Source of the DNA: Sphingobacterium humi
GTDB taxonomy: Bacteria > Bacteroidota > Bacteroidia > Sphingobacteriales > Sphingobacteriaceae
Reading direction: 5' to 3'
NCBI RefSeq assembly: GCF_009768885.1
Contig: NZ_WSQA01000001.1
Location: forward strand, 248,001 to 312,000
DNA length: 64,000 bases
Shown here: positions 19,087 to 29,609 of the stretch, piece after piece
How the letters are laid out: the number at the start of each line of letters is the position of its first letter
Position numbering within the stretch: position 1 is the stretch's first letter
Translations under genes and position numbers: made by a program
The notes under the pieces: model-generated
Seen by the model: the letters and a program-made list of their open reading frames with translations, nothing else
Databases searched by the model: none
Told to the model about the DNA's origin: nothing

Positions 19087-22000
19087 TTAGAAAGTCAAAT
19101 TAATACCAAAGGTTATTGTTTTCGGTAAGGCAAGGCCTCCGTAGTCACCCGGTTCTGCATAGGTCGAGCTACCACTTAAGTTGGTGTTTGTTGCCTCTGG
19201 GTTGGCCCCACCGTCATACTTATCTCTACCCCAGTAGTTTTCTAAGGTAACATAAAGACGACCGTTCTGTAAGAAGGAGGCTCCGGCAAGTTTCACATCT
19301 TTGAAGTTATAGCCGAAGGTCACTTGTCTTAAGCGCCAATAATCTGAAGAATACAACCAGTCGGTATTTTTGATACGACCAAAGGTAGAATAGGCTTTAC
19401 CCACACGTCCGTCTCCCGGATCTTCTTCCGAGCGCCAGCGATCTCGGTAAAAACCTAAGGCATTATCCACGGTGCCTTGTCCGGTACGGCCTAAGGCTCT
19501 ACCCAATAGGGAATAGATATGTCCGCCGGTTTGGCCTTGGAACATAAAGCTGACATCGAACTTTTTATAACGGATATCGTTGGTAATCCCCCAAATAAAG
19601 TCCGGGTTCGGATGGCCAACAATCACGCGGTCATCGGCGTCGATTACACCATCGCCATTGGCATCCACATAGTGAGGGTCACCCGCTTGCTGGCTACCAT
19701 ATACCGGCACATTATTGTCGATATCGGCTTGCGAAAGGATGCCATCCTGTTGTACCACATAAATGCTGTACATCGGCTGTCCCACCTGTAAAATACTGTG
19801 CTGAATATCAAATGAGGATGGGATCAGCAATTGCTGCTGATCGCCAACTAAGCGTACTACTTTGTTTTTGTTATGGCTTAAGTTGAAGGATGTGGACCAG
19901 GAAAAGTTTTCATTCTGCCAGTTTTGCGAACGCAGTTCCAAATCCCAACCTTGGCTTTTCACTTCCCCGGCATTATCCAATACCGACCCAAATCCGGTGG
20001 CCAACAGGGTTGGCACATTCAGCAAGAGGTTGCTACTGGTGCGGGTATAATAGTCGAAGGAACCTGTTAAGCGCGACTTCCAAAAGCCAAAGTCTACCCC
20101 CACGTTGAAGGTTCTAGATTTCTCCCAGGTAATATCCGGGTTAATGATATTGCTTGGCGCCTGCCCTGCAGCGGAGGTACCGTTCCAGGAATAATTGTAG
20201 TTTCCAAGCATGGCAATACCTGAATAATCGCCGATATTGTTGTTTCCGGACTCACCGTAACTTACCCGCCATTTCAACTCCGAAAGGTCTTCCCATTGTT
20301 TCAAGAAAGGCTCTTCCGAGGCGCGCCATCCTACCGATACCGATGGGAACCAACCCCACTTGGTATTTAAGCCAAAGCGAGAGGAACCATCGCGACGCAC
20401 ACTAGCCGAAAGCAAGTATTTCGATAAATAAGCGTATTGAATACGTCCGAAATAAGATAACATCAAGTTCTTGGTCGCCCCGGTACTGGAAACGGTTCCT
20501 ACTGCCCCATTCAAGGTTTTGATGGCAGAGGTGGTGTATCCCCCTTGCGAGGTGATGGAATTATTTTCAAAACGATCGTAGTTATAAGCATGCCCCAACA
20601 AAGCTTGAATGCTATGGTTGCCAATTTCTACATCGTAGTTTAAGGTATTTTCATTCACGAGGGTCTGTCTTCTATAAGAGCTGTTTTGCCCGTAAGTCGC
20701 TAAGTTCGGGTTGGCCAAACGGTTCGCTAAGGTACCGGCAATGGTATACGGCATATAGGAGAAGCCTTGACGATCGGCATGATCGACGTTTAAGGTGGTT
20801 TTAAACGTTAAGTTGTCCAATATTTTGTATTGCAAATAGGTGCTGGCAATAATTCTGGCGATTTTACTCTCCCCAATATAGTTGTTCAGCTTGGCAATAG
20901 GATCGTTGGTGGAGGTACTCCACGGATAACGTTCATTTTCAAAAACATTTACCGAGCCGGCAGCATGATCTTGCACCGGAGTCATCGAATAGATTTGGTG
21001 GATAATATTATCTTTTCCTTCAATACCAGGGTCGTTTGTGATGGAGTATGTAGGGGCTAGATTTAAGCCTACGGTGAACTTCTTCGACGCTTTCACATCC
21101 ACATTGGCACGCATGGTATAGTTTTTATATTTCAATCCCTGGATAATGCCCTGTTGATCTAGGTAGTTTCCGGAAATGTAGTAATTGACAAAGTCTGTAC
21201 CGCCGGATGCTGAAAGCTGGTAATTCTGGGCTAATCCTTTGCGGTAGGCTTCCTCTTGCCAATCGATAAGGTATAGACCCGGCTGACCATCTTGCAACCA
21301 ACGCTCATCATACATCAAGGACGTATTGTAAGTGCCCGGTGCTAATTTTAGGATGGTCCGTCTTTCGTCGGTGGTTTGGCTGGCCGTACGATTCGGTCCG
21401 GATGCAACCCAAGCGGCATCGATCATTTCTTTGGCTCGATCGATCCATTCCAGCCCATTTAACATATCTAACTTGCGATAGGCTTGTGAGGACCCCAAAT
21501 AGGTGTTGAAATTGATTTTGGCCTGACCGGTTTTGCCGCGTTTGGTGGTAATCAATACCACACCGTTGGCGGCACGTGAACCATAGATCGCTGCCGCAGA
21601 AGCATCTTTCAACACTTCGATGGACTCGATATCGCTAGGGTTCATGTTGTCTAATGGGTTTCCGGCGGAATAATTACCGGATCCATTTTGGGAGGCCGTT
21701 GCTAATGGGAAACCATCGACCACATAGAGCGGCTCTGAACCGGCCGTAATAGACCCTGAGCCCCGTACCTGTACAGAAAGACCTTTCCCCGGAACACCGG
21801 TATTTTGTTTCACCCGCACACCGGACATCTGCCCTACTAAGGCTTGATCTACCCGTGCAATCGGACGTTCTTCTAAGCCTTCGGCATTCATTTTTGAAAC
21901 CGGGGCAATCACGTTTGTACGTCGTTGCGATCCGTATCCAATCACGACAACCTCATCCAGGCGTTCATCCTTAGCGGTTAAGGTGACCTGCAGCGGGTTT

Positions 22001-22266
22001 TGGTTTTGAATTTTTAATCGATGTGTTTCATAATCAACGGAGGTAAATAGCAAAGTTTCCCCAGGCTTTGCTTGAATTTGGAAGTTCCCCTGCGCATCGG
22101 TAGGTACTACCCGGGTTTTGTCTTCCTCCACCGTAACAGTTACGCCTGCCAGTGGTTTTTGTTGGCTATCTACTACTGTTCCTTGAATCTGCTGCTGCGC
22201 CAGTAAGGGGCTCCAGCCGGCAACAAGAAGGAGTAAAATAGCACGCATCCAATACTTAATTTTCAT
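19087..22266 (-). CDS. susC-like: SusC/RagA-family TonB-dependent transporter (second pair)
   Basis: A 1059-residue outer-membrane importer. Signal peptide ends near LLAQ; then comes a carboxypeptidase-regulatory-like domain (about 27-100), DEVVVIGYGSQRR, a plug with DASAAAIYGSRAANGVVLITTK and a C-terminal barrel ending NLTF. No STN domain is present. It lies 66 nt after the GH106 gene, the widest gap within this operon, so an internal promoter is possible. The pairing with GH106, rhamnose mutarotase and GH2 suggests rhamnose-containing oligosaccharides as cargo; this is inferred. Confidence 0.96.
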   Translation of the reverse strand: MKIKYWMRAILLLLVAGWSPLLAQQQIQGTVVDSQQKPLAGVTVTVEEDKTRVVPTDAQGNFQIQAKPGETLLFTSVDYETHRLKIQNQNPLQVTLTAKDERLDEVVVIGYGSQRRTNVIAPVSKMNAEGLEERPIARVDQALVGQMSGVRVKQNTGVPGKGLSVQVRGSGSITAGSEPLYVVDGFPLATASQNGSGNYSAGNPLDNMNPSDIESIEVLKDASAAAIYGSRAANGVVLITTKRGKTGQAKINFNTYLGSSQAYRKLDMLNGLEWIDRAKEMIDAAWVASGPNRTASQTTDERRTILKLAPGTYNTSLMYDERWLQDGQPGLYLIDWQEEAYRKGLAQNYQLSASGGTDFVNYYISGNYLDQQGIIQGLKYKNYTMRANVDVKASKKFTVGLNLAPTYSITNDPGIEGKDNIIHQIYSMTPVQDHAAGSVNVFENERYPWSTSTNDPIAKLNNYIGESKIARIIASTYLQYKILDNLTFKTTLNVDHADRQGFSYMPYTIAGTLANRLANPNLATYGQNSSYRRQTLVNENTLNYDVEIGNHSIQALLGHAYNYDRFENNSITSQGGYTTSAIKTLNGAVGTVSSTGATKNLMLSYFGRIQYAYLSKYLLSASVRRDGSSRFGLNTKWGWFPSVSVGWRASEEPFLKQWEDLSELKWRVSYGESGNNNIGDYSGIAMLGNYNYSWNGTSAAGQAPSNIINPDITWEKSRTFNVGVDFGFWKSRLTGSFDYYTRTSSNLLLNVPTLLATGFGSVLDNAGEVKSQGWDLELRSQNWQNENFSWSTSFNLSHNKNKVVRLVGDQQQLLIPSSFDIQHSILQVGQPMYSIYVVQQDGILSQADIDNNVPVYGSQQAGDPHYVDANGDGVIDADDRVIVGHPNPDFIWGITNDIRYKKFDVSFMFQGQTGGHIYSLLGRALGRTGQGTVDNALGFYRDRWRSEEDPGDGRVGKAYSTFGRIKNTDWLYSSDYWRLRQVTFGYNFKDVKLAGASFLQNGRLYVTLENYWGRDKYDGGANPEATNTNLSGSSTYAEPGDYGGLALPKTITFGINLTF

Positions 22267-22332
22267 GGCTTACTCTTGTTTTAGTTTATTATTTGGTTAC
22301 TTTTCAAAGGTGATGATTGCGATTACTAGCCT

Positions 22333-25077
22333 TTAATAGCTAATGAGCTGAATAGGTCCTTGCAATCCGGACTCCATCACGGCCCATTTGCCGGCATCAA
22401 AGGGTTCGTAATTTATATTGACAAAATTTATTTCATGATAGTTCCGCCAGGTAATCTTCTGCTGATCCATATAGCGAATGCGATTGGCCATCAGGTTGCT
22501 TACCTCAATACGGATGCTGTTTTTGCCGTCTTTCAGGTAGGCAGCGATATCAAGCTGATACGGCTGTGCCCAGATATAGCCTGCGTCTTGCCCATTAACA
22601 AAGATTTGGGCACTTTCGCCTAAGCCATCTAGGTTTAAGCGATAGTTTTTTTGCTGTTCTTTTTTCAACTGAAACGTCGTTTCGTAAGCAGCGGTTCCTG
22701 AAAAATTTTGATAGGACGACTCCTTGAAATCCGTCCAGTATTGCAGCTTCTTCAGCGTCTTACCCGTAGGTAGCTTCGGGCCACCTTTTACAAAACTGAG
22801 CTTCCACGGCTGATTAAAGACTGGCAGCACTTTTTCGTTCTCCAAGTAGCGGAAGGCCGGTAAGGCCGGCGTACTTTGATCAACCTTCAAGATCCAAGCG
22901 TAACCGGGTTCTAATTGCACTCGAATGCGCCCCTCTTGGATAGGCAGTTGTTTTAGTTCGCCCGATTGCGGATCCATTAAGCTGATGGAAGATCCCTCGG
23001 CCTGTAATTTTACCCAGGTATCAACGGCCTTCGCCTGATGATTTACGAGGTAATAATAATGTGCGCCATCGGCTATTCTGCGATGGAACTTTAAACCGGT
23101 ACGGCTAAGTTCCTCGCCAAATAGCTTTTCTGTTTCCAAGGCAGAGACAATATCTTGGGTTAAATACACTTTCCCTTTGCCGTAGCGGCTATACTGATTC
23201 GGCTCATTCGCATCGAATCCTATTTTTTGCCATAGGGCTTGTAATTTTTGCTGTCGTTTTTCGACATCATGATAGCCCGGTACCTGCTGCGGCACTGCCT
23301 GAAACAGCAAGGTTGCCCCTTGTTCTGCCAAGCTGAGCAGCTGCGCTAAGGTTTCTTCCGAGAAATACTGGGTTTCTGGTATAAAGATCGCTTGATAAGG
23401 TTTCGCTTCCGCATGGGTTCGCAAATGCCCTTGATCGAATGTGGTACGACTTAACTGCTGATCGGAAATAAAGTCGACACCATATCCCCGTCTTTGCAGG
23501 TTCATGCTTTGCTTGTAAAAGGCGGTAGGCCACAACCAATGGTCTACATGATGCACGCTTAATTGCTTAAAAGCCTTATCCTGATCGTGCCAGATATCAT
23601 AAATCGGCCAATAGATTAACAGTTCATTATCGGCTTGCGTACTTTGCAAAATCGACTGCACGCGTGTGATGTATTGGTTTAAGCCCAATAGGTTCGACCA
23701 AAATGGGTTATGATGGGTGAAATTTACCGAGGCATAAAACAACCAGCCTGGAAATGGAACATCCTCCGGGCTATAGGTGGTTCCGTGATAAAACACATGG
23801 TTTACACCCGATAAAAAGAGTTGCTCGACCTCGGGTTTGGCCTGCGATAAGGACGTACGGAAATGCTCGGTTAACCAGGTAAAGGTTTCCGAGGAGGTTA
23901 GTTTCTTTCCTTGGGTATGGCTTGCAGAACTAGCAAATTTAAACATCATGGGATCGGGATCTACATTGCGTACATCCGCAGAATCCCGACGTAAATGTGG
24001 GATATCAAATGCACTGGAACCGAAGGTCTCGCATTCGGCAATATCGGTGCTGCCGTAGAGGTCCAAAAGATTACCCGGTGAGCCATGGGCTTGATTTTTT
24101 GATAGGCTGCCCATTTGATGCGCGAATTGCGTAAATGGACGCAGGAAATGTTGCTCGAGGATTTCGCTGACTACCTCGCGGTAATCGGATTTTAAGCGCG
24201 CTTCCGCGTCTTTATCATCACTTTTACCGGAAAAGGCATACAGATGGTCTTCCAGTTTATAGCCTTTGATCCGTTCAAAATCTGCTAAGAAAGCATCGGT
24301 CCAATCGGCGCCATACACCTCGTAACTATCGTTAAAAAAGGCGCGGACTCCCGTTGCTTCGGTACCGAAGGCTTGTTGAAAATGCTTGAAATAGGATTGT
24401 ACGGAGGCGGTTCCCAAATGGTCCAGGGTAAAGCCTTCACCTCCCGGGGCGGCGCGTTTCACCTTCTGACCGGTCCGTCCTGAAAGCATGGCATAGACCT
24501 TCAAATTTGCAGGTGCTGTCCAGCTTCCCTGCTCCTTTTTCAACAAGTGATCGAGATTTATCTGCTCGCCTTTGCTGTTGTAGCCGCGTAAGGCCAAGGC
24601 CTGGGTATAGGTTTGCTTCGGGTCTTGGCTTTTTAAGGGCAAGGCTAAGGTTTCGCCGTGTTTCAAATTCCATTCTTCCAGCAGCAATTTTGTTGCTGCA
24701 TAGTGTTGGGAAACCTGGGGTCCACCAAAGGGCCATCCGGTGCCTAAATTTAAGTCGACCTCCATGCCCAGGCGATCGGCCTGCTGGCTGGTATAGCGCA
24801 ATAGCGATAACCAGGATGGACTTAAAAAGGAAACATAACGGCTTTCAAAGCCCTTAGCCCCGTAAATAGGCGTCACCTCGACCCCACCAAAGCCTACTTG
24901 CTGCAGGCGTTGCAATTCTAGGGAAATATTTTTTTGATCTACAGCAGAGCCTGGCCACCACCATCGGGTCCAAGGTTTCATTTCTTTTTGCACGCTAGGC
25001 CAGCTGGTTTGCGCAGCCGCTGAAAGCTGCAATAAGCTTACTAAACTGAGGCTATATATCCATTTTTTCTTCATCAT
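22333..25077 (-). CDS. GH106 alpha-L-rhamnosidase
   Basis: A 914-residue secreted enzyme (signal ending SAAAQ, about residue 23) that cleaves terminal alpha-L-rhamnose from RG fragments. Family features are TRWWWPGSAVD near the N terminus, GFGGVEVTPIYGAKG, NLGTGWPFGGPQV, NDSYEVYGADWTDAF and VNHVFYHGTTYSP; a jelly-roll domain with FVNGQDAGYIWAQPYQLD closes the protein. GH106 enzymes invert configuration and so release beta-L-rhamnose, which fits the L-rhamnose mutarotase gene located only 2 nt upstream. Length and motif order agree with the family. Confidence 0.93.
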   Translation of the reverse strand: MMKKKWIYSLSLVSLLQLSAAAQTSWPSVQKEMKPWTRWWWPGSAVDQKNISLELQRLQQVGFGGVEVTPIYGAKGFESRYVSFLSPSWLSLLRYTSQQADRLGMEVDLNLGTGWPFGGPQVSQHYAATKLLLEEWNLKHGETLALPLKSQDPKQTYTQALALRGYNSKGEQINLDHLLKKEQGSWTAPANLKVYAMLSGRTGQKVKRAAPGGEGFTLDHLGTASVQSYFKHFQQAFGTEATGVRAFFNDSYEVYGADWTDAFLADFERIKGYKLEDHLYAFSGKSDDKDAEARLKSDYREVVSEILEQHFLRPFTQFAHQMGSLSKNQAHGSPGNLLDLYGSTDIAECETFGSSAFDIPHLRRDSADVRNVDPDPMMFKFASSASHTQGKKLTSSETFTWLTEHFRTSLSQAKPEVEQLFLSGVNHVFYHGTTYSPEDVPFPGWLFYASVNFTHHNPFWSNLLGLNQYITRVQSILQSTQADNELLIYWPIYDIWHDQDKAFKQLSVHHVDHWLWPTAFYKQSMNLQRRGYGVDFISDQQLSRTTFDQGHLRTHAEAKPYQAIFIPETQYFSEETLAQLLSLAEQGATLLFQAVPQQVPGYHDVEKRQQKLQALWQKIGFDANEPNQYSRYGKGKVYLTQDIVSALETEKLFGEELSRTGLKFHRRIADGAHYYYLVNHQAKAVDTWVKLQAEGSSISLMDPQSGELKQLPIQEGRIRVQLEPGYAWILKVDQSTPALPAFRYLENEKVLPVFNQPWKLSFVKGGPKLPTGKTLKKLQYWTDFKESSYQNFSGTAAYETTFQLKKEQQKNYRLNLDGLGESAQIFVNGQDAGYIWAQPYQLDIAAYLKDGKNSIRIEVSNLMANRIRYMDQQKITWRNYHEINFVNINYEPFDAGKWAVMESGLQGPIQLISY

Positions 25078-25079
25078 GT

Positions 25080-25391
25080 TTAATCCAAATGAAATACCAG
25101 GGTTAGCGGATGGGTAACAGGTGAATAATCGGAATGGGTATCCATGATTTCAGCCATGTATTTCCACCAGCGTTTTAAGACTTCTTTTTCTTTTAAATTG
25201 CTGATGCCGGTTTCTTCTTGCCGATGCACAGCGAACAGCAATAAGGACTCCTCATCGAGGAAGATGGAATAATCGGAAATACCATTTTCCTGCAGCAGCT
25301 GTTTCATTTCTGGCCACAGTTCGGCATGCCGCCTTTTGTACTCGGCGATGTAGCCTGGTTTCAGTTTCATGGTAAATGCAATTCTTTCCAT
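25080..25391 (-). CDS. rhaM: L-rhamnose mutarotase
   Basis: A 103-residue cytoplasmic protein of the RhaM (DUF718) family that interconverts alpha- and beta-L-rhamnose. FTMKLKPGYIAEYKRRHAELWPEM at the start carries the usual catalytic His (H22) region, and RWWKYMAEIMDTH near the end is typical. The gene is packed between GH2 (1 nt) and GH106 (2 nt). No rhamnose isomerase, kinase or aldolase lies in the window, so catabolism must be completed by genes elsewhere. Confidence 0.93.
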   Translation of the reverse strand: MERIAFTMKLKPGYIAEYKRRHAELWPEMKQLLQENGISDYSIFLDEESLLLFAVHRQEETGISNLKEKEVLKRWWKYMAEIMDTHSDYSPVTHPLTLVFHLD

Positions 25392-25392
25392 G

Positions 25393-28344
25393 TTAGTTTC
25401 GTTTATAGATATCTACTTCGATTATACTCAACATATGCTTGCTGTTGGCATCATTGCGGGCGACACCATCATCGAGTTTCTTGCCACCCACTTCGGCATG
25501 TTGATTACGGTCTTTATTTTCCGCAGCCTCCCGAAGGGCAATCTTTACTGTTTTGCCTTTTACCGCAGGGAACTGCACATGCCAATAGCCTAAGCTGGTT
25601 GCTGTGTTCCCCTCGAATACCAATTGATCGTCGATGTAAATAGCTAGCGGATATATCTTTGAGCGGAAATTATTAAGCTTGAGATCAATCTCATCGATGT
25701 AGGTCTTTTTCTCTAGGGTATAACTTACCCAGGCCGTATTCAAGGAACCATCATTTGCCCAATCGCTCAATTCATTATCATCAAAAGAAGCGGCAGCATC
25801 ACCTTGATTCGCGCCGGCCTGCACCGATTTAATGGCTAAGGACGTACGCGTATATTTCAAGGACCCTTCCTGTAAGCCTTCATGACGACCATAATAGGCT
25901 GGAAGGTTTTCATTCGAAGCCTTTTTAAAGTAGCTGCCTTGGCTTTCAATGCCCTGCACATCAAACTCGAGGGTATCACCTTTTAAACCGTTGGAGTTGG
26001 CAATGAGTTTTACTTTGCCGGCTTTGTTATACTGTGTTCTTAGCAGCACGCGATTGATGCCTGCTTCAGCAGGTAAAGAGGTAGACCCGATGTAATTTGC
26101 AGGTCCTTGCGCCAGGCCTCCCAACCAATCTATAGCGCCTTCTACAGCAAAATCAACCATAGGACTGACCGTAGGACAACGCTGTCCGTTTGCATCAAGT
26201 ATTTGCACCTCTGCCAAAACCATATCATTTCCATCTGCAAATAAGCCGTTGGCACCGTGTTTTAAGCTAAGTTTCACCGATGCAGGGGCTCCTGCCGTTT
26301 TTAGGGTCTGTTCCTGTATAACTTGCTTATGCTGATCGTAGGCACGCGCCGTCAATTCCCCGGCTTCAAAAGCAACCTGTGGGAATGTGAATTGAAAATG
26401 ATGGCTACGTTGGCCAAAGCCTAAGCTTTTGCCATTCAGCAATAGCTCTACCTGCTCGGCCGCTGAGGCCACATACAGGTCTTTGACCGTGCCGGGCTCG
26501 TAATTCCAATGCCCGATAATATGCAAGCCTTTAGGATCGGGATCTACCCAGCCATTCCACATGGCTTGATGCACGTAATAGGCATCTTTGGGGATGCGCA
26601 TGGCATCAACTTCACCACTGCGGCGGTAATTTTCTTCACCACGGTAATGGGTATTGGAATCTGAGAAAATAATATTTAAGCCCCCGGCATTTACCCGACG
26701 TCCAGTTCCCGGACGCACGCGCCAATACTCGTACCAGCGGCGGATGGCTTCCAAAGCAAATTGATCTTGATTGCGGTTGTAATCGCTGGCATCATTGCCC
26801 TTGTATAAGGGGCCTTTGCCTTCCGGATGATAAGGATAGGTATAAGGATCCCAGTATTTGCGCAAGGCCTCATCGCGCATGTACTCCGTAGCAATCATGG
26901 GATGCTTTGCGCTTTTATTGATGTATAGCATTTCGCCCCCATATTCGGCGATTTTACTATCCAACATTTCACGTGAACCAATGGCTCGTCCGCCATGTGG
27001 ATCATATTGATCGCGAATAGCCTTCATTTGTGCCATATGTTCCTCAGAAATGGACTCGTTGCCACTTTCATAGAGGATAACACTCGGGTTATTGCGGTAA
27101 TAGATGATGGCATCGCGCATTAAAGCCAGGCGTTGCTCCCAGCGTCTTCCTTCTACATCTTTTTCAGCATCGCCTGCCGGTAGCATCTGCATCAGTCCTA
27201 CCCGATCGCAGGACTCTACATCCTGCTTCCAGGGACTTACATGCATCCATCGCACCATATTTGCATGGCTCTCTACCATCAACTGATTACTAAAATCGCT
27301 AAGCCATGGGGCTACCGATAGGCCTACATTGGGCCACTCGTTGCTGGTTCGTTGGGCATAGCCTTTTACCATCAATACCTGATCGTTTAAATAGAGCATG
27401 CCGTTTTTAAAGGCCGTTTTACGGAAGCCTGTCTGGGTAGTCTGCCGATCTTGTAACTGCCCGTCCACATAGAGGTTGCTCTCGATACGATAGAGGTAGC
27501 CATAGCCCCAGTTCCAGAACTGCACATCGTTCAGATCGGTTTGCAGGGATAATTTCTCCTTGCTATTCGCTTTAGCCTGAAAGGCTTGTTTTACGGTTTT
27601 TTTAAGCTTCCCTTCGGCATCGAAGACCTTAATTTCCCACTCGCCCTTTGCGGCGTTGCCTTCATTGGCGACTTCGCTCTCCACATGAAGTTTTATTTTC
27701 TTCTTAGGGATTTGAATGTCGGAGGCATAAACATACATGCCCGTTGTTCCTAAATTGGAGTATAAAGGCAGGGTTTGATGTAGCTTATGCTTGAAATGTA
27801 TCCATACGTTTTTAGGGATGCCCCCATAATTGGCATTAAAATTCTTATCGTTCCACTGGAAGGGAGAATTGCTATCCTTTTCGGTATAGTCCCAGCGGTT
27901 GTCGGTACGGATAGCAAGAATATTGGGGCCCTCTTGGAGATATTGGCTAATATCTAAACCTACGGCCATCACGCCATTTTCATGACGTGCCACCCAGCGG
28001 CCATTGAGGTAAAATTCGGCTCCGAATCGAAGGCCCTCAAATTCTAGAAAAACTTTATCGTGGGGAACTCCTTGGGGGAGTTCGAATGTTTTGCGATACC
28101 AGGCGATGCCGGTTTGATGCTCGTGGATGGGACGCAGAAAGGCGTCGCCTTCATTCCAGGCATGAGGCAAAGTAACCGCCTTCCAATTGCTTTCATCGGC
28201 TTTGATCTCTTTGGCATCTTGTGGATCGCCTACCAATAGTTTCCAATCGGCATTGAAGCTCCAGGTCACATTCTGCTGTGCCAAAGCCATTGCCGATGAA
28301 AATAGGCTGCCAATAAGCGCGATGAAAAACAAGTTTATCTTCAT
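25393..28344 (-). CDS. GH2 beta-glycosidase with C-terminal discoidin-like domain
   Basis: A 983-residue secreted enzyme (signal ending MALAQ). An N-terminal sugar-binding sandwich (HAWNEGDAF, GIAWYRKTFELP) and an Ig-like domain precede a TIM barrel with LYESGNES (E430, acid/base) and ATEYM (E487, likely nucleophile). Bacteroidota-type GH2 C-terminal Ig domains follow. The last 150 residues (WANDGSLNTAWVSYTLEKK and after) look like an F5/8 type C/discoidin carbohydrate-binding fold. Likely a beta-galactosidase that removes galactose decorations from RG-I, but GH2 also covers beta-glucuronidases and others, so the substrate stays open. Confidence 0.87.
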   Translation of the reverse strand: MKINLFFIALIGSLFSSAMALAQQNVTWSFNADWKLLVGDPQDAKEIKADESNWKAVTLPHAWNEGDAFLRPIHEHQTGIAWYRKTFELPQGVPHDKVFLEFEGLRFGAEFYLNGRWVARHENGVMAVGLDISQYLQEGPNILAIRTDNRWDYTEKDSNSPFQWNDKNFNANYGGIPKNVWIHFKHKLHQTLPLYSNLGTTGMYVYASDIQIPKKKIKLHVESEVANEGNAAKGEWEIKVFDAEGKLKKTVKQAFQAKANSKEKLSLQTDLNDVQFWNWGYGYLYRIESNLYVDGQLQDRQTTQTGFRKTAFKNGMLYLNDQVLMVKGYAQRTSNEWPNVGLSVAPWLSDFSNQLMVESHANMVRWMHVSPWKQDVESCDRVGLMQMLPAGDAEKDVEGRRWEQRLALMRDAIIYYRNNPSVILYESGNESISEEHMAQMKAIRDQYDPHGGRAIGSREMLDSKIAEYGGEMLYINKSAKHPMIATEYMRDEALRKYWDPYTYPYHPEGKGPLYKGNDASDYNRNQDQFALEAIRRWYEYWRVRPGTGRRVNAGGLNIIFSDSNTHYRGEENYRRSGEVDAMRIPKDAYYVHQAMWNGWVDPDPKGLHIIGHWNYEPGTVKDLYVASAAEQVELLLNGKSLGFGQRSHHFQFTFPQVAFEAGELTARAYDQHKQVIQEQTLKTAGAPASVKLSLKHGANGLFADGNDMVLAEVQILDANGQRCPTVSPMVDFAVEGAIDWLGGLAQGPANYIGSTSLPAEAGINRVLLRTQYNKAGKVKLIANSNGLKGDTLEFDVQGIESQGSYFKKASNENLPAYYGRHEGLQEGSLKYTRTSLAIKSVQAGANQGDAAASFDDNELSDWANDGSLNTAWVSYTLEKKTYIDEIDLKLNNFRSKIYPLAIYIDDQLVFEGNTATSLGYWHVQFPAVKGKTVKIALREAAENKDRNQHAEVGGKKLDDGVARNDANSKHMLSIIEVDIYKRN

Positions 28345-28351
28345 GGTTGGA

Positions 28352-29512
28352 TTATTTGCTTGCTAAATAGTTATAATAGGCGGTTCCGGCGAGCAAGAAG
28401 CAGCCTAAGCCATAATCTTCAAAATCAGGGATGGAGCTAAAGCTTACCGGCTGCCCGTCTTTTGGTTCCTTGCCCGTACCTTGTACATAGCCTAGGAAAC
28501 CGGAAGGATGGATGGCCTGCTGAGCAATAGCCTGCCAGGCGCGTTCCATCGGCTCGCGGTAGGTTGCCTCATCCAAAAGGCCATGCTGTATGCCCCAGGC
28601 CATACCGTATACAAATAAGGCCGTGCCGGAGGTTTCTGCTCCTCCAAAATGATTCGGATCATGCAGACTCACATTCCAAAAACCATCGGGACGTTGGCAA
28701 GCCAACAAGGCTTTCATCATGTTTTTAAAATCTGTGCGATAGACCGCAGCATAGGCATGGTCTTTAGGCAACAGGTCTAACACGCGAACATAGGCCGCCA
28801 CTACCCAACCATTTCCACGCGACCAATAGCAATCCTCGCCATTAGGCTCCTTATAGGGCGGCACAAAATCCTTGTCGCGCCACCATAAATCATCCTCGGC
28901 ATTGTATAGTCCACCGCCTTCCACATTGCGTGAATACAGGTAGAACTGGTGCATGGCATTAAAGTAGCTTTCATCCTTGTACATAACGCCCAGCTTTGCG
29001 AAGACCGGCATGGCCATTTGGATGGCATCGATCCAGGTCCAGTCATTCACCAGTTTACTTTCGATAATGCCATCGATGTTGGCTTTAATGGCCGCTAAGC
29101 GCTCGGGTTGCGGATCGATTTCGTAGAGATCCAAGTAGATTTGCCCGCAGGCTTGATCGTCTGCATTACGGGTTTCTATGCCATTGCGCAGGTTCCAATC
29201 GTGGTTTTCACCCCACGCCACCGCATAATCGTAGTATTTTTTATTCGGATCGATTTTATAAAGATCCATTAACCCCTCATAGTACACGGCTCGCGTCCAG
29301 ATATTACTCGGGCGCCAGCGTGTGGTATAAATAGGCTTGCCGGTATCGGGCCACTTCTGCATAAAATAGGAATTGGCCAACTGCATTTGTTTTAAAACTT
29401 CTTCCTTAGAAATTTGGGTTGAGGCCGGTCCTTTTTTACTGGCGCAAGCACTGAATAAGAAGCCTGCAAGCAGCAGACAAGCCATCAAATTGTATCTAAG
29501 GTCTCTCTTCAT
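28352..29512 (-). CDS. GH105-type unsaturated uronyl hydrolase, lipoprotein
   Basis: A 386-residue paralogue of the protein at 8594-9733: WTWIDAIQMAMPVF, LWWRDKDF, NGEDCYWSRGNGWV and DFEDYGLGC occur in the same order. Unlike that paralogue it carries a lipobox (LFSAC, C23) in place of a cleavable signal, so it should be anchored to a membrane, possibly the cell surface. It opens the operon that runs to 17575; the 208-nt space upstream holds a candidate operator. Expected action: hydrolysis of delta-4,5-unsaturated uronyl ends made by lyases such as the PL11 encoded nearby. Confidence 0.87.
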   Translation of the reverse strand: MKRDLRYNLMACLLLAGFLFSACASKKGPASTQISKEEVLKQMQLANSYFMQKWPDTGKPIYTTRWRPSNIWTRAVYYEGLMDLYKIDPNKKYYDYAVAWGENHDWNLRNGIETRNADDQACGQIYLDLYEIDPQPERLAAIKANIDGIIESKLVNDWTWIDAIQMAMPVFAKLGVMYKDESYFNAMHQFYLYSRNVEGGGLYNAEDDLWWRDKDFVPPYKEPNGEDCYWSRGNGWVVAAYVRVLDLLPKDHAYAAVYRTDFKNMMKALLACQRPDGFWNVSLHDPNHFGGAETSGTALFVYGMAWGIQHGLLDEATYREPMERAWQAIAQQAIHPSGFLGYVQGTGKEPKDGQPVSFSSIPDFEDYGLGCFLLAGTAYYNYLASK

Positions 29513-29609
29513 AGGGTGGTATTATTTTCGTATGTAGCCCCTTCAGGCGCTGTACTTTGTTTATTAAATTGGTATATAGCTATATTAGGAGATTTAGGCT
29601 TTCTAAGCA

